From: Ziziphus jujuba
Lineage: Eukaryota; Streptophyta; Magnoliopsida; Rosales; Rhamnaceae
Length of the DNA stretch: 64,000 bases
Direction: 5' to 3'
NCBI RefSeq assembly: GCF_031755915.1
Contig: NC_083389.1
Span: 19,197,501 to 19,261,500, forward strand
Below are positions 13,242 through 23,379 of the stretch, piece after piece (positions within the stretch are counted from its first letter, which is position 1; every line of letters starts with the position of its first letter). The position numbers and the translations under genes were made by a program. The notes under the pieces are model-generated. The model saw nothing but the letters and a program-made list of their open reading frames with translations, was not told where the DNA came from and did not search any database.

Positions 13242-14888
13242 ATGGAAGAAGAGAAGGTTTTAAAGGAGTTCCCTGACAAGCAGATCATTATCGACATTCC
13301 ACAGAAATTGGAAGATGGTTACCGGGCAGGTGAGCCGGAGTGGATCATCTACAAGGTTCCGAATAAGCTCCGGAAGATACGCCCAACAGCTTACACTCCC
13401 CAACTAGTTTCCATCGGGCCATTTCACTATGGCAAATCAAACTTGAAGGCCATGGAACATTACAAAACCAAGTACATGGAAGCATTCCTGGGACGGAAAT
13501 TCTGTACGCATATTGAGGTGGACAATTTGACCAAATTCCTGGAAGATGAGAATCGCTTACAACGCATCCAGGGTAGCTATGCTGTGACCCTTAAGCCTGT
13601 GAATAGGTCGAATAAATTCAGAAGGAGAACGTCGTCGTTGGAAATGCCGGCTCCGGCAGCGGCGGATGAAGAGAATAAGAGGAACGACTTCACCCGCATG
13701 ATTCTACGAGATGCCTGCTTCATCTTTGAGCTCTTCTTGAGAAACCACGAAACTCAGCTTCATAAAGCACATAAGGAGAAGCTGCCCGCTGAAATCAAAG
13801 ATTATTCACGGGACTACATATTGGGAAGTCCATGGCTTAAGGCAGCTATAAAACAGGACTTGATATTGATCGAAAATCAGCTCCCCTATTTTGTTCTTAC
13901 TGAACTATTTGACCACATCGTCAAAGAACCGTCACAAAATGTTAATTTGCTCCCTTATTTACAGGAAACAAAGATTGAAAATTCTCTCCACCGTTTCGTA
14001 ACAAAAATTACATGTGAATTCTTCACTGATTATTACAAGTTTGGAAAACCCCTCCCCGACCTCGAGGAGAGTTCACAAAAGACACTACCTTCCACATCGG
14101 ACTCCAATGAGACTGGGCAAAAGAATCCTGGCAACATGGATTTGGTCACCAAATTAATGACAAGGGCGGAGAACATCAAGCATTTCACTGATTTGATTAG
14201 AGCATCAATGTGCGAGCAACGTGACTATAGCAATAGTTCTAACAATTTTACCTACTGTCACTATTCTGCAAAGCAACTGGATAATGCGAGGGTGGTGTTT
14301 GGGAGTCCTGAAAAGGCAAAATTTTTAGCGGATATAGAGACGGCCTGGGATCATGATCGGTGTTGGAAGAATGACCCACGTTGCAATTGCAGGAACAGCT
14401 GCTGTGGCTGTTGGATAAATGGGTTATGTTGGATTAATTGTTTGAAATTGGAAATCCCTCCATTGACGATAGAAGACAAGACCGAATGCATTTTCAGAAA
14501 CGTCATGGCGTTGGAGCAGTTTGTTTATCCTAACGAGCCTCGTATCTGCAATTACATTTTTCTGCTGGATCAACTCATCAGCACCGTTGAAGATGTGGAT
14601 TTGCTGGTTGACAAGAAAATCATTCACAACTTGCTTGGCAGCAACAAGGCAGTGGTTGATTTGGTTAACAAACTCTGCTACGAAATTGTGATAGACCATT
14701 TCTTTTATTCTGATATCTGTAAAAAACTTAACGATCATCGTGGCAAACCGTTGAATGTTGCCAGGTCAACTCTCAGGAGGGTTTACTTTAAGGATATTTG
14801 GACTGGCAGTTCCACTCTTGTTGGCCTCGTTTTCCTTGTATTCTCCGGCTTCTCAGTGGCTTCTACCATCAAGAATCTCTTATTTTAG
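13242..14888 (+). CDS. DUF247 (UPF0481) family protein, intact single exon
   Basis: 548-residue protein of the plant-specific DUF247 family. Family landmarks in order: residues ~36-78 with VPNKLRKIRPTAYTPQLVSI and GPFHYG; ~152-163 with MILRDACFIFEL; ~205-222 with DLILIENQLPYFVLTELF; ~402-425 with LEIPPLTIEDKTECIFRN; and a C-terminal hydrophobic membrane segment at ~524-543 ending in a short lysine-containing tail. This is the usual topology, a large N-terminal cytosolic or extracellular part and one C-terminal anchor. The biochemical role is unknown for the family; some grass members are self-incompatibility determinants. The start is chosen because GAAAATATGG gives a plausible plant context and the length fits the family. 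An unusual feature is a cysteine-rich insert at 374-400 with eight cysteines. It has no introns, as is common in the family. An AATAAA-like signal lies at about 14959. It is the only gene here that looks functional. Confidence 0.93.
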   Translation: MEEEKVLKEFPDKQIIIDIPQKLEDGYRAGEPEWIIYKVPNKLRKIRPTAYTPQLVSIGPFHYGKSNLKAMEHYKTKYMEAFLGRKFCTHIEVDNLTKFLEDENRLQRIQGSYAVTLKPVNRSNKFRRRTSSLEMPAPAAADEENKRNDFTRMILRDACFIFELFLRNHETQLHKAHKEKLPAEIKDYSRDYILGSPWLKAAIKQDLILIENQLPYFVLTELFDHIVKEPSQNVNLLPYLQETKIENSLHRFVTKITCEFFTDYYKFGKPLPDLEESSQKTLPSTSDSNETGQKNPGNMDLVTKLMTRAENIKHFTDLIRASMCEQRDYSNSSNNFTYCHYSAKQLDNARVVFGSPEKAKFLADIETAWDHDRCWKNDPRCNCRNSCCGCWINGLCWINCLKLEIPPLTIEDKTECIFRNVMALEQFVYPNEPRICNYIFLLDQLISTVEDVDLLVDKKIIHNLLGSNKAVVDLVNKLCYEIVIDHFFYSDICKKLNDHRGKPLNVARSTLRRVYFKDIWTGSSTLVGLVFLVFSGFSVASTIKNLLF

Positions 14889-15773
14889 TTAGTTTGTTTG
14901 AAATAGAAATTTACTATATATGTCCATCTTTGAATGAAAATATGAATTAGCTAGCTAAATAAAAGATGATTCAGTGTGGTTCCTAATTAGGTCGTCTGTT
15001 GTTTTAATTTTTTCCAGATTTTATGCCAATAAAGTGTTTATTTGGTAATGAATTTGATTTTTATTTTCAATTTTCATCGCCTAAAAACTGCTGGAAAATA
15101 AAATGATTAAAACTTTATTTATTTATTTATTTATGTTTCCTCTAAATCTCAACCTTTTAAAAGGTGCCGAGGGTCCAAATTCTTATTCATATGAACATGC
15201 GGTACCACTTCTTCAGACAGTAATTTTTATTTTGTTATTTTTGTTTCAGTTAAGGAAAAGAGAGCAACATGTGAAATTGAAAATATGTTTAAAAAAAAAT
15301 ACTTATAGTAAAAAGGATTTAAAAAAATGTTAAAATACCGTTTGTTCTTGAAACTTACAGAGAGTACCGACCGAAAATAATTTATATTATTAACATAAAC
15401 AAAAGTAAGTGTTTTTGGTAAGTCATGCTGAATGTTAATGAGATTTGAAAATTTTCATTATCGGGTGAACGAAATTGAGGTGTCAAATAATTATTTCTTT
15501 CATATATAAAATTTAATACATTTTTAGTTTATGGCAATCAATCTAAATATAAACTTCTCAAAATATGATTTTTTTTAATTTATTTTTAATATATGATAAT
15601 TCTAAATCTAAACTTATCAAAATATGGTAAGAATAGTTTAAAATTTATCTAAATTAAAATATAGAAATTTTAAGACTTTTAAAATGAATTGTTATTCCAC
15701 ACATGAAGTTATATCTATAACTGTAAAATAGCTATTCTTAAATTCAAAAACACATCCAATATAGAAAGAATTA
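14889..15773. other. 3' flank of the DUF247 gene
   Basis: An AAATAAAAGATG polyadenylation-like motif lies about 70 bp after the stop, followed by AT-rich DNA. A 76-residue frame at 15103-15333 has no domain and looks like chance. Confidence 0.5.
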
Positions 15774-16204
15774 AAGACATGTTTGGTTTGTGAAATGCAT
15801 GCAAGAATAAAATAGCGACTCTAACATATTAATTTTTCCTATATTTGATAAATTTTCAAATAAATGAATAGCTATTTCAAGGAAATAGAAAATCCTTCAT
15901 TTGAATAAATAGTTTTTCCTTTATAAAAGCTATTCATATATTATTACCGGGATAAGTTTTCAATATTTCTTTACCATATTTGTAATATTTTTAAATTTAG
16001 ATAATTTATAATATTTAAAAAATATACAAATAAATATAAAAGTTGACTTTTTATTAATTTTAATCAAATTTTATATTTTAAATTCTAAACTTTGAATCTA
16101 ATTCTTTATTATTACCAAACATACAAATAAAAATCATTATTTTATTTTTTATTCTTATGAATAACTATCCTCATTTTAATAGAAATAATAAAATAAACAT
16201 GCCC
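15774..16204. mobile_element. Tourist/Harbinger-like MITE (431 bp)
   Basis: The imperfect terminal inverted repeats are AAGACATGTTTGG on the left and, read in reverse complement, GGGCATGTTTATT on the right. A TTA duplication flanks both sides (15771-15773 and 16205-16207), the classic PIF/Harbinger target. The interior is AT-rich and non-coding. Confidence 0.75.
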
Positions 16205-16279
16205 TTATGGAGTATGTATTTTTACTTCTGCTTTTACTTTACATGCGAAATGTGCTCTCAACTAATTTCAAGCAAATTA

Positions 16280-16280
16280 C

Positions 16281-16318
<38 letters not shown>
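16280..16318. repeat. Poly-A run
   Basis: About 39 consecutive A. It could be the tail of a decayed retroposon, but no body is recognisable to its left, where the Tourist-like MITE sits. Confidence 0.9.
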
Positions 16319-16320
<2 letters not shown>

Positions 16321-16479
16321 AACCAAACTAATCTCAAGCAACATTAGGGTGATGTTACTGCCACCCACTATTTCTCCTTTGGCACGGAGAAATTAATTAT
16401 ATGTTTGTACATCTTCATTTTTGCCCTTTTTGCTTTTTATTACTATTCTATTTGCTTTTATTTCGAGAAAATTGTCTCT

Positions 16480-17070
16480 CTTAAAAGCTCAACTTACTCC
16501 CCAGCAGCCCAACAACTCATACGCTTTGCTTCCTCAATGGGGCCGAGGTCTCAGATGCTTCGCGAAATCCTTGATACGTATTGTTCGCTTCCACTTCACT
16601 CGCACTCTACCCAGCTCGAGCTCAACTCGGAATGTTCTCGTGACCGGCAACCACCATTGTACTTATAACTATGTCGACCATCATACGAAAAGATTCCGAT
16701 ATCGAACTGATCCGGTGGGCAAATAGTCTCTGAAATTGAAAGGGCGTCCCTGAAAGAGAGCATGCACGCCCAATTGGGCTTTCGCTGTGAAATGTGTAAA
16801 TACATTGTAGGCGTAGATATTGACCAATAATGAGAAATTTTTAGAACAGAGCAGAAGATAGAAGAAATGACGTCGTATATACGTTGATGAAAAGGGGTTG
16901 AGACAGAAATCTTGCGGACTCTAAAATTGCGAAGCGCTAGGTGTATATGTTCCTCATCTCTGGGATAGAGAAGTTTAATTATAATGTCTGGAGTTGATGT
17001 AGAGCATGGTACAAGTCGGAGGAGAATTCGGCCTCCAAAATATGTATCAAAGTATATTGCAAGCAACATG
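16480..17070. other. Unidentified GC-richer block with frames on both strands
   Basis: Base composition is distinctly less AT-rich than the surroundings. The minus strand is open for 157 codons (16596-17069) and the plus strand for 101 (16421-16726). On the plus strand, short stretches look exon-like, such as HAQLGFRCEMCKYIVGVDID near 16760-16825 and GTSRRRIRPPKYVSKYI near 17000-17060. I recognise no family. It may be a captured or decayed gene fragment. Confidence 0.35.
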
Positions 17071-17497
17071 GGCGCACAATTTCATGAAATTTGACCAAAA
17101 ATACAAAGGAAACAAAATCATGACAAAAAAGGTGATTCGTCTAACCGATAAGGCCTGAGGTGCCACATATATATATACATGCTCATGTATACGTAACGCC
17201 AGAGGATAAGGCCCAAGGGCCAAACCAATCATTCATACTACTATTGCCAGCTATTCCACCAACCATGAATTAAAAAGCACATGAATAATAATCCAGAATT
17301 TTTAATACCATGTTGGCACTATAAGATTCTTAATCGATACTCATAGAGTTGTAGAAATTTTGTTAAGTGAGTCAACAAAAAAAGAAAAAGAAAAAAACAA
17401 AAAACAAAAACAAAAAAACGAACGAACAAATCATATGGACAGTCTTTTTTTTTTTTTGGTTGGTATTAACAGGGTTAGAGTATGTTCAGAATTAAAT

Positions 17498-17558
<61 letters not shown>

Positions 17559-18239
17559 CATAAGTTTGGCTCAATGGAAAAACCATTAAGAATATACCTC
17601 CAGGTCTTAGTTTCAACCAAGCCTAGGAAAAAATCTCCCTCCCCTTTAAGTATAATATTTGCAATCTCTCTCCCGAAAAAAAAAAAAAAATTGGGAGAGA
17701 GGGATTTTCTAGCGGTCTAGGTTTTATCATACTAAATATCTGAGAATTATCATTCATTATCATTGCCATTTGGATGTTCCAAGGGAATAAAATTGGGTGT
17801 TTATTGCATGTCCAGATTTCAAACCCAAAAAACTAATAAAAATTAAATATGTGATTTGTGCTTGTTCACATGTAAATCAAGCTCCAAAAAATGTTGAAGT
17901 TTCTTATTTCCTTTCTCAAAAGTACTAGTCTAATCGGTTTGTAAATAATAATGTAAAAATTTATGATTAATTACATTTTAATATCTTCGATTTTCTTGCA
18001 ATTTTGATTTTTAACTTTTTGATTCAATAATTTACACTCTTGATTTTTTAATTTGTTGAAACTTGTGCTTTTTTGACTGATTGATGGTATTTAATAGCAG
18101 CCTTACATGACTGACTCTAAAATATAAAATTTTAAAACTAGTTCCAAAAATTTGTTCTTTTAGAATATTTTGGCTAACAAAATTTGGCATATATATATTT
18201 GGAAACTCGCAACTATTGTTACTAATCTATTAAAAAAAC
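17071..18239. other. AT-rich DNA with microsatellites
   Basis: A compound (GT)n(GA)n microsatellite lies at 17499-17552 and long A/T runs near 17377-17455. No gene is recognised; the short frames crossing the microsatellite are artefacts. Confidence 0.7.
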
Positions 18240-18709
18240 ATATTAATAATTATGTTTGTTGGGTTTCATAGCAGATTCTGAGGAGCATTATTTCGTCCAT
18301 GTGTTATAAAATTATTGACCTTGCACGCATTTTGTCATTTGATTGTCCAAATACATTGTGCTACTCCTCCAAAAATGTCTAGTATTAATAACTTATTTTG
18401 GAGACAATATTAGCAACAGCAACAAGAGTAACATATATCATTTTGGAGATAAGATTCACCGAATATACATTACATAAGCCACCTTGTATTACTACGGTCG
18501 GCGACTCGTCTTTCTTTGTTTATGAATGGATTTTCTCTCTCTCTTTTTTTTTATAATTTTTTTTTACAAAAAAAAAAGAAAAAAGAAAAAGAAAAGCAAA
18601 TCGGAAAGAAAAATCTAGGTAGGAAAAAGAGAACTATAAAAAAAAAATAATAATAATAAAAAAAAGAAAAAAGAGAAAGAGCTAATTGAAAATGCGAAGT
18701 TCTAATTGC
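18240..18709. repeat. Dispersed repeat R, copy 1
   Basis: This segment is similar to two pieces further on. The part with TGTCCAAATACATTGTGCTA and CTCCTCCAAAAATGTC matches 49975-50117. The part with TTTTGGAGATAAGATTCACC and TACTACGGTCGGCGACTCGT matches 55312-55505. In between it contains TTGGAGACAATATTAG, also found at 52699. Its identity is unknown and it has no coding potential. Confidence 0.6.
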
Positions 18710-18714
18710 ACTAT

Positions 18715-19085
18715 TGTTATACGTAAACTTGGATCCCACATAGGTGGCAATGATATCCTACATGGTGCATTATTCTATGTGGAACTAATATCAGACGCTG
18801 TATCATCAACATTATTAGATTATTACGCAGGTAGACTACTGTTATGATCAGATATCATGAGATATAATCTCCAATATTATGAGTTTGACTCTTAGTGAAC
18901 AATGTGATCATAATGGTTGATCAACAGTTATTCAATAAATATCCAAAGTTGAACGACATAATTTCGACATAAGCCAATCTCATCTATGAGGTTTATTAAT
19001 TATTGCGAAGACACTATAAACATGAGCTACATAACTGTATGTCATTATAAATCTCTTCATCAATTCTCCAATTTCTATACAAATA
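18715..19085 (+). repeat. Left LTR of the Tat-type element, 5' part
   Basis: It begins TGTTATACGTAAACTTGG and aligns with 36383-36870 of the right LTR: shared ATATCCTAC, TATCATCAACATTATTA, ATGAGGTTTAT and CACTATAAA. It is cut at ACAAATA by the CACTA-like element and resumes at 30802. Confidence 0.85.
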
Positions 19086-19439
19086 CACAACAACAATGGC
19101 TTTAGCAACAAATAGACCTAGTGGCAAAAGTGTAATTGTTACAGAATATACCCATTCAGTGATATAAAATGAATTTTGTACAATTTTTCATGAGCTACTG
19201 AAACCATCTACAGCGTACACTTCGTCACTAAAATTTGTAACAAGGGGGGTAAGTTTTTTGAAGACAAAATTTGCTGTCCAAATTTTCTAGTCAACTGTGA
19301 CAAAAGTTTATATAGCTTGTCACTAAGATTTTTCATTTGGTTTTTCAATTTTATAAATCAATGTAGTAACAAAATATTTTGCCTTTTAACCACACACATA
19401 AAAAAATAATAATAATAATAAAAACAAAAAGAGGCCACA

Positions 19440-19745
19440 GTACTACACGTTTTTGTTTGCCCAGAATAAAGCCCCAAATTCTTCTCATTTCGAGAAGGCA
19501 GAGAAGCTCTATGCTCTCTCGACTCCCTACCTTTTCGACCCAAACTTCTCAGCCTTCCTCTTCACCTCCGCTGCTCTCCTGCCTCCACCACCTAGAAGCT
19601 CCACAGCCATTTGCCAGCTCGAATCCCAGCTCCGAACTGAAGTTCTCTCTTCTGCATTAGCGTTGCTGCGATTGCTGGTTGGGAATTTTGGGGAAAAAGG
19701 AAAGAAAACCAGTTCCAATTCTCTCTCGCTTTGCTGGATATCAGA
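19440..19745 (+). other. GC-richer open segment, possible captured exon
   Basis: A plus-strand frame from 19453 reads ~90 residues rich in Ser, Leu and Pro (for example FEKAEKLYALSTPYLFDPNF) before running into AT-rich DNA. Its composition is unlike the flanks, and it lies just inside the CACTA-like end, before the SMU1 fragment. It may be a 5' exon of a captured gene. I do not recognise the family; SMU1's own N-terminus does not look like this. Confidence 0.3.
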
Positions 19746-20600
19746 TATTTTAAATGGTCCCTTACTAATTACGATCTTAAAGAGGATTGTTACTCTATTT
19801 GTTTGAAGTTACGACCTTACTTTATATTTGTAATTTATGGTTCTATTTCATTCATCATTGTCTTCATGTGTTTGATGAACTATAATAAAACAACCAAAAA
19901 AAAAAAAAAAGGGGTAAAAACTGATTTGTATAGAAAAAAAACTGGTTTGTTTTTTGTTAATGTCGCGATGATTTTAAATTAGTATAAAAGAATATATAAG
20001 TTGAAGTAGTTGATTCAGTTTTTTCTTTTAATTTAAATTTGCTAATTTCTGAAGTCATCTGCTAATATGGCTATTAATGTGCTTTGCTTTTCTTCCTTTG
20101 ATGTTTCTTTCTTGTTTATTCCTTTGTGTTTCCTTGATTTTAGATTAGTATTTGGTAACATCTGAGTGCTTCATTGAATTCAATTCCAGAATCTTGTTGA
20201 AGTTGGCATATAATGTGGCTTTAGATGCATATTGTATTTGATATGTTTATTAATGATATGTCCTAGAAACTTGCTTCTCTTAATGCTTTTTCCTCTTAAA
20301 TTTTTTCTTATTCTCTTAGTTTATGGTCCACTATCTTTTGAACATTCATGGTTAATTTTGTTTAGCCATTACTCTGCTCTATGACATGCATCCTGCGTAT
20401 AATATGTACATATATATATGTATATATTTTTTTTCTTTCTTGAAAACCTGTGTATTTTATATTTCCCTTTTTAAATGTTATATCTTAAGAGGTATTGTTA
20501 ATTCACTATTAATTATTACAAATATGAAAGAAATAATCACTTAATGGGCTTTGATTATTTGTTCTGTTAATAAGTTAAGAATTGTGACTGAGAACTTAAT

Positions 20601-20766
20601 ATACACCATCTAACAAGCCCCTTTGCTTTTGTTTGTTCCATGACATGTTGATTTACACCATCTAGCAAGCCCCTTTGCTTTTGTTCATTCCATGACATAT
20701 TGTACATGTTGATTTACACAATCTAGCAAGTCCCTTTGCTTTTGTTCATTCCATGACATATTGTAC
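20601..20766. repeat. Triplicated ~60-bp tandem repeat in captured intron
   Basis: Three successive copies of TTTACACCATCTAGCAAG-like sequence, each followed by CCCTTTGCTTTTGTTC and CCATGACAT. It lies immediately before the first SMU1 exon. Confidence 0.85.
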
Positions 20767-20774
20767 ACTTGCTG

Positions 20775-23040
20775 GAAGCTTTCATGACGCATGATGATCC
20801 AGTCCCTTGTGTTGATTTTAGCAGGTATTCAGAGATGCTCGCATCTGGTTCAGAAGATGGAAAAATTAAAGTAAGTCTACTTATATATTCTTGGATCAGG
20901 ATTTGTTTTTCTTCCTACTTTAAGTCCTTGAAGTCAACCTTCACCATATGTTTTTATTAAATAAATATAGTAGTTGGTTTTCTTTTAATTCATGTCAATA
21001 TTGTGTTGAATGTTATTGCTTTCGTTGGAAGTTCTGTAGTGATTTTTATAGCAAAACTTATTGTGTCATTTAAATTCACATTTGGCTCTTTTTGACTGGT
21101 CAGTGCTTGTGTTGCCTTGAACATGTACATTCTCGGGGTGTCACAAGTGTTTTCTTCTGTCGAGATGGAAGCCAATTACTTAGTATATCATTTGACTGCA
21201 CAGTGAGTTTTCTTAATTAGATTTCGTATATCATTTGACTGCACAGTGAGTTTTCTTAATTAGATTTTCTTTCCTCCTGGTCTTTTCCAGGGTGGTGCAT
21301 CAACAGTTTTGTTTTTTTCCTTCAGTTGTGGCACCATTTATCCCTATTCTACCATTCGAGTCTTTAGTGCTATGATTTTGGATATGTCTGACCGATTGTA
21401 CGGCGGTCTAGAATTACTGTAAGTAATATTTGTTAATTTACAATATCTAAAAGCTTAAACTGAACTATGTATCTCAGGCTACCATAATGATACGCTTTAA
21501 CAATATTAAATAACAAAAGCAGTACTTTTTCTTTGTGGTTGCTATAATCTAATAATGTAGTGGGTTATGTTGAATGCAGAAATCAGGGTCTAAAATCTGG
21601 GAAGTTTTTGAGAGAATTTCGTCGTCATGGATCATGTATAAATGATGCACTTTTACAAACACTGGAGATCATATTATCACTGCATTCAGTGATTGCACAG
21701 TCAAGGTGAGCTTAAATTCTGTTACATATTTAGGGATTCTGTCTTTAGGTAAGGATTTATTTTCTTTGGTTGCATAAGAGTGTTCTCTTTTGTTGTTATA
21801 GGTCTGGGATATGAATTCAACACTTGCTACAAATATTTAAGCCACCGTCAACATTAAGGGTATAATTTTGTATGCAATGGTTTATGTGTGTTAGAGAAAT
21901 CTATCCTTGCTTGCTTAAAATTTTTGTACCTTACACTGTTTTCATATTTATTCGTCTCCTGTCCTAACTCATCTCCTTAGAATTTGAGAACTCTCTGTGG
22001 TTGATCTGAATAGAACATACGTTAGACCAATAGGAAATGCAACAGAATAATTTATTTGATATTATGTCATAGTTTATGTGACATTATAACTTAATAAAAT
22101 GTTTAGAGACCAAATTGAGACACTATCTAAAACACAGTGTTGATACTTATTATTATCATGTATTGTTTTGGTGCCTAATTGCAACCGTTTCCTTTCTGGA
22201 CTTTCAGGGAGGTGATGCTTCTCTAAATTCTGTTCATCTTTTCCCAAAGAGTACCGTCACATCATTGTATGCAATAACATCCATCTATATTATGACTCTT
22301 CAAGGACAGGGGCAGGTATCTATTTGCATCCTACGTTGAGACAAAAATACCTTTTATCTATTTGTGTATTTATATGCACCTATATATACATTGTTCTACA
22401 CACACACACACCCACACACGTAAGGATTTGATCTAAGACCTATCCAAATCCCACACCACCTTATTGCCAGTAGAGTCAAAAGATATAAGTTAATCTGTCC
22501 AGCCAAAGAAGTAATGAAATAATTAGCAAATTCCAGTTATTTATTGCTTCTTGCGAATGACATTGTTGTGGGAATTAAAATGGATTGATATCTGGTTGCT
22601 TATGGTGTAGCTCGTGAAGAGTTTTCCATCTCGTAAAAGAGAAGGAGACTTTGTGGCAGCCTGTGTGTCACCTTAAACGGAATGGATTTACTGTTGGTGA
22701 AGACAGGTATTTATTTTTATAAAATGACATATACCAATTATAGTATTATCATAAGTTATTTAATATAGCTAGTTTGATTATTTGCAGGAACATATCAGCC
22801 TCCAATCTAGAAACTAAAGCATCTAATGAAGGTATGCTTTTCATCTAATGGAAGCTAAATTGATAAAACTATGGCTGTATATTGCTCTACCTGGTAAAAG
22901 TTTTCTGTCAATAGAATTAAAGAATTGTACAATCATGTTGTCACTTACAATTATGTTGTTTATGAAATTAGACGGTGATATTTTTATGTTCCACATTCCT
23001 TTGCTCCCAGATTAGTTGCTGCTAGAACAGTGAAAACCTC
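20775..23040 (+). pseudogene. SMU1-like WD40 splicing-factor gene fragment, captured with introns
   Basis: Exons in order match the WD40 half of plant SMU1, a spliceosome-associated protein: 20775-20870 (HDDPVPCVDFSRYSEMLASG), 21104-21202 (HSRGVTSVFFCRDGSQLL), 21580-21705 (GLKSGKFLREFRRHG), 21802-~21858 (VWDMNST), 22208-22314 (GGDASLNSVHLFPKS and SIYIMTLQGQ), 22611-22706 (REGDFVAACVS, then EWIYC) and 22788-22831. A badly decayed last exon lies near 22985-23040. Most exons keep GT/AG borders. Defects include a frameshift in the third exon, a stop after NSTLATNI, another after VAACVSP and a deletion in the seventh. The N-terminal LisH half is absent. Retained introns show DNA-level copying. It sits inside the CACTA-like element. 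Naming is by motif recognition; another WD40 protein is unlikely given the exon order. Confidence 0.82.
21183..21268. repeat. 43-bp tandem duplication across a SMU1 splice donor
   Basis: GTATATCATTTGACTGCACA followed by GTGAGTTTTCTTAATTAG occurs twice in a row (21183 and 21226), duplicating an exon end and its GT donor. Confidence 0.9.
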
Positions 23041-23379
23041 CATTCCATCTCCACATGGTTTGTATAATTGATTATATATGGGGAGGAAGACATATTCTGG
23101 TGCCATATCTAATTCAAAACTTGCAAGGAATTTTTCTTCTCCAAAGTTAAGGGCTTTTATAAGCATCCATATGTTGCATATATAGTTCTTTTCTTGTGAT
23201 TTTACAAGTTATTTAGGCTTGTGAATGATGTACATCTCATGACATCTGAAGTTGTATAGTTCTTTTTTCATTGAAGTTCCAATAATAAACTGCATGTTGC
23301 ATTACTCTTTTTTTTACCCATTGCAAGTGGAGAATTCTCTGATAGCTCTCTGTTCTAACCTTTTACTTGCCAGATCATT

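Noticed and set aside
14424..14738. 104-codon minus-strand frame within the DUF247 gene
   Set aside because: Antisense shadow of a conserved coding region.
17499..17720. Frames reading through the GT/GA microsatellite
   Set aside because: Translated simple repeat with no family match.
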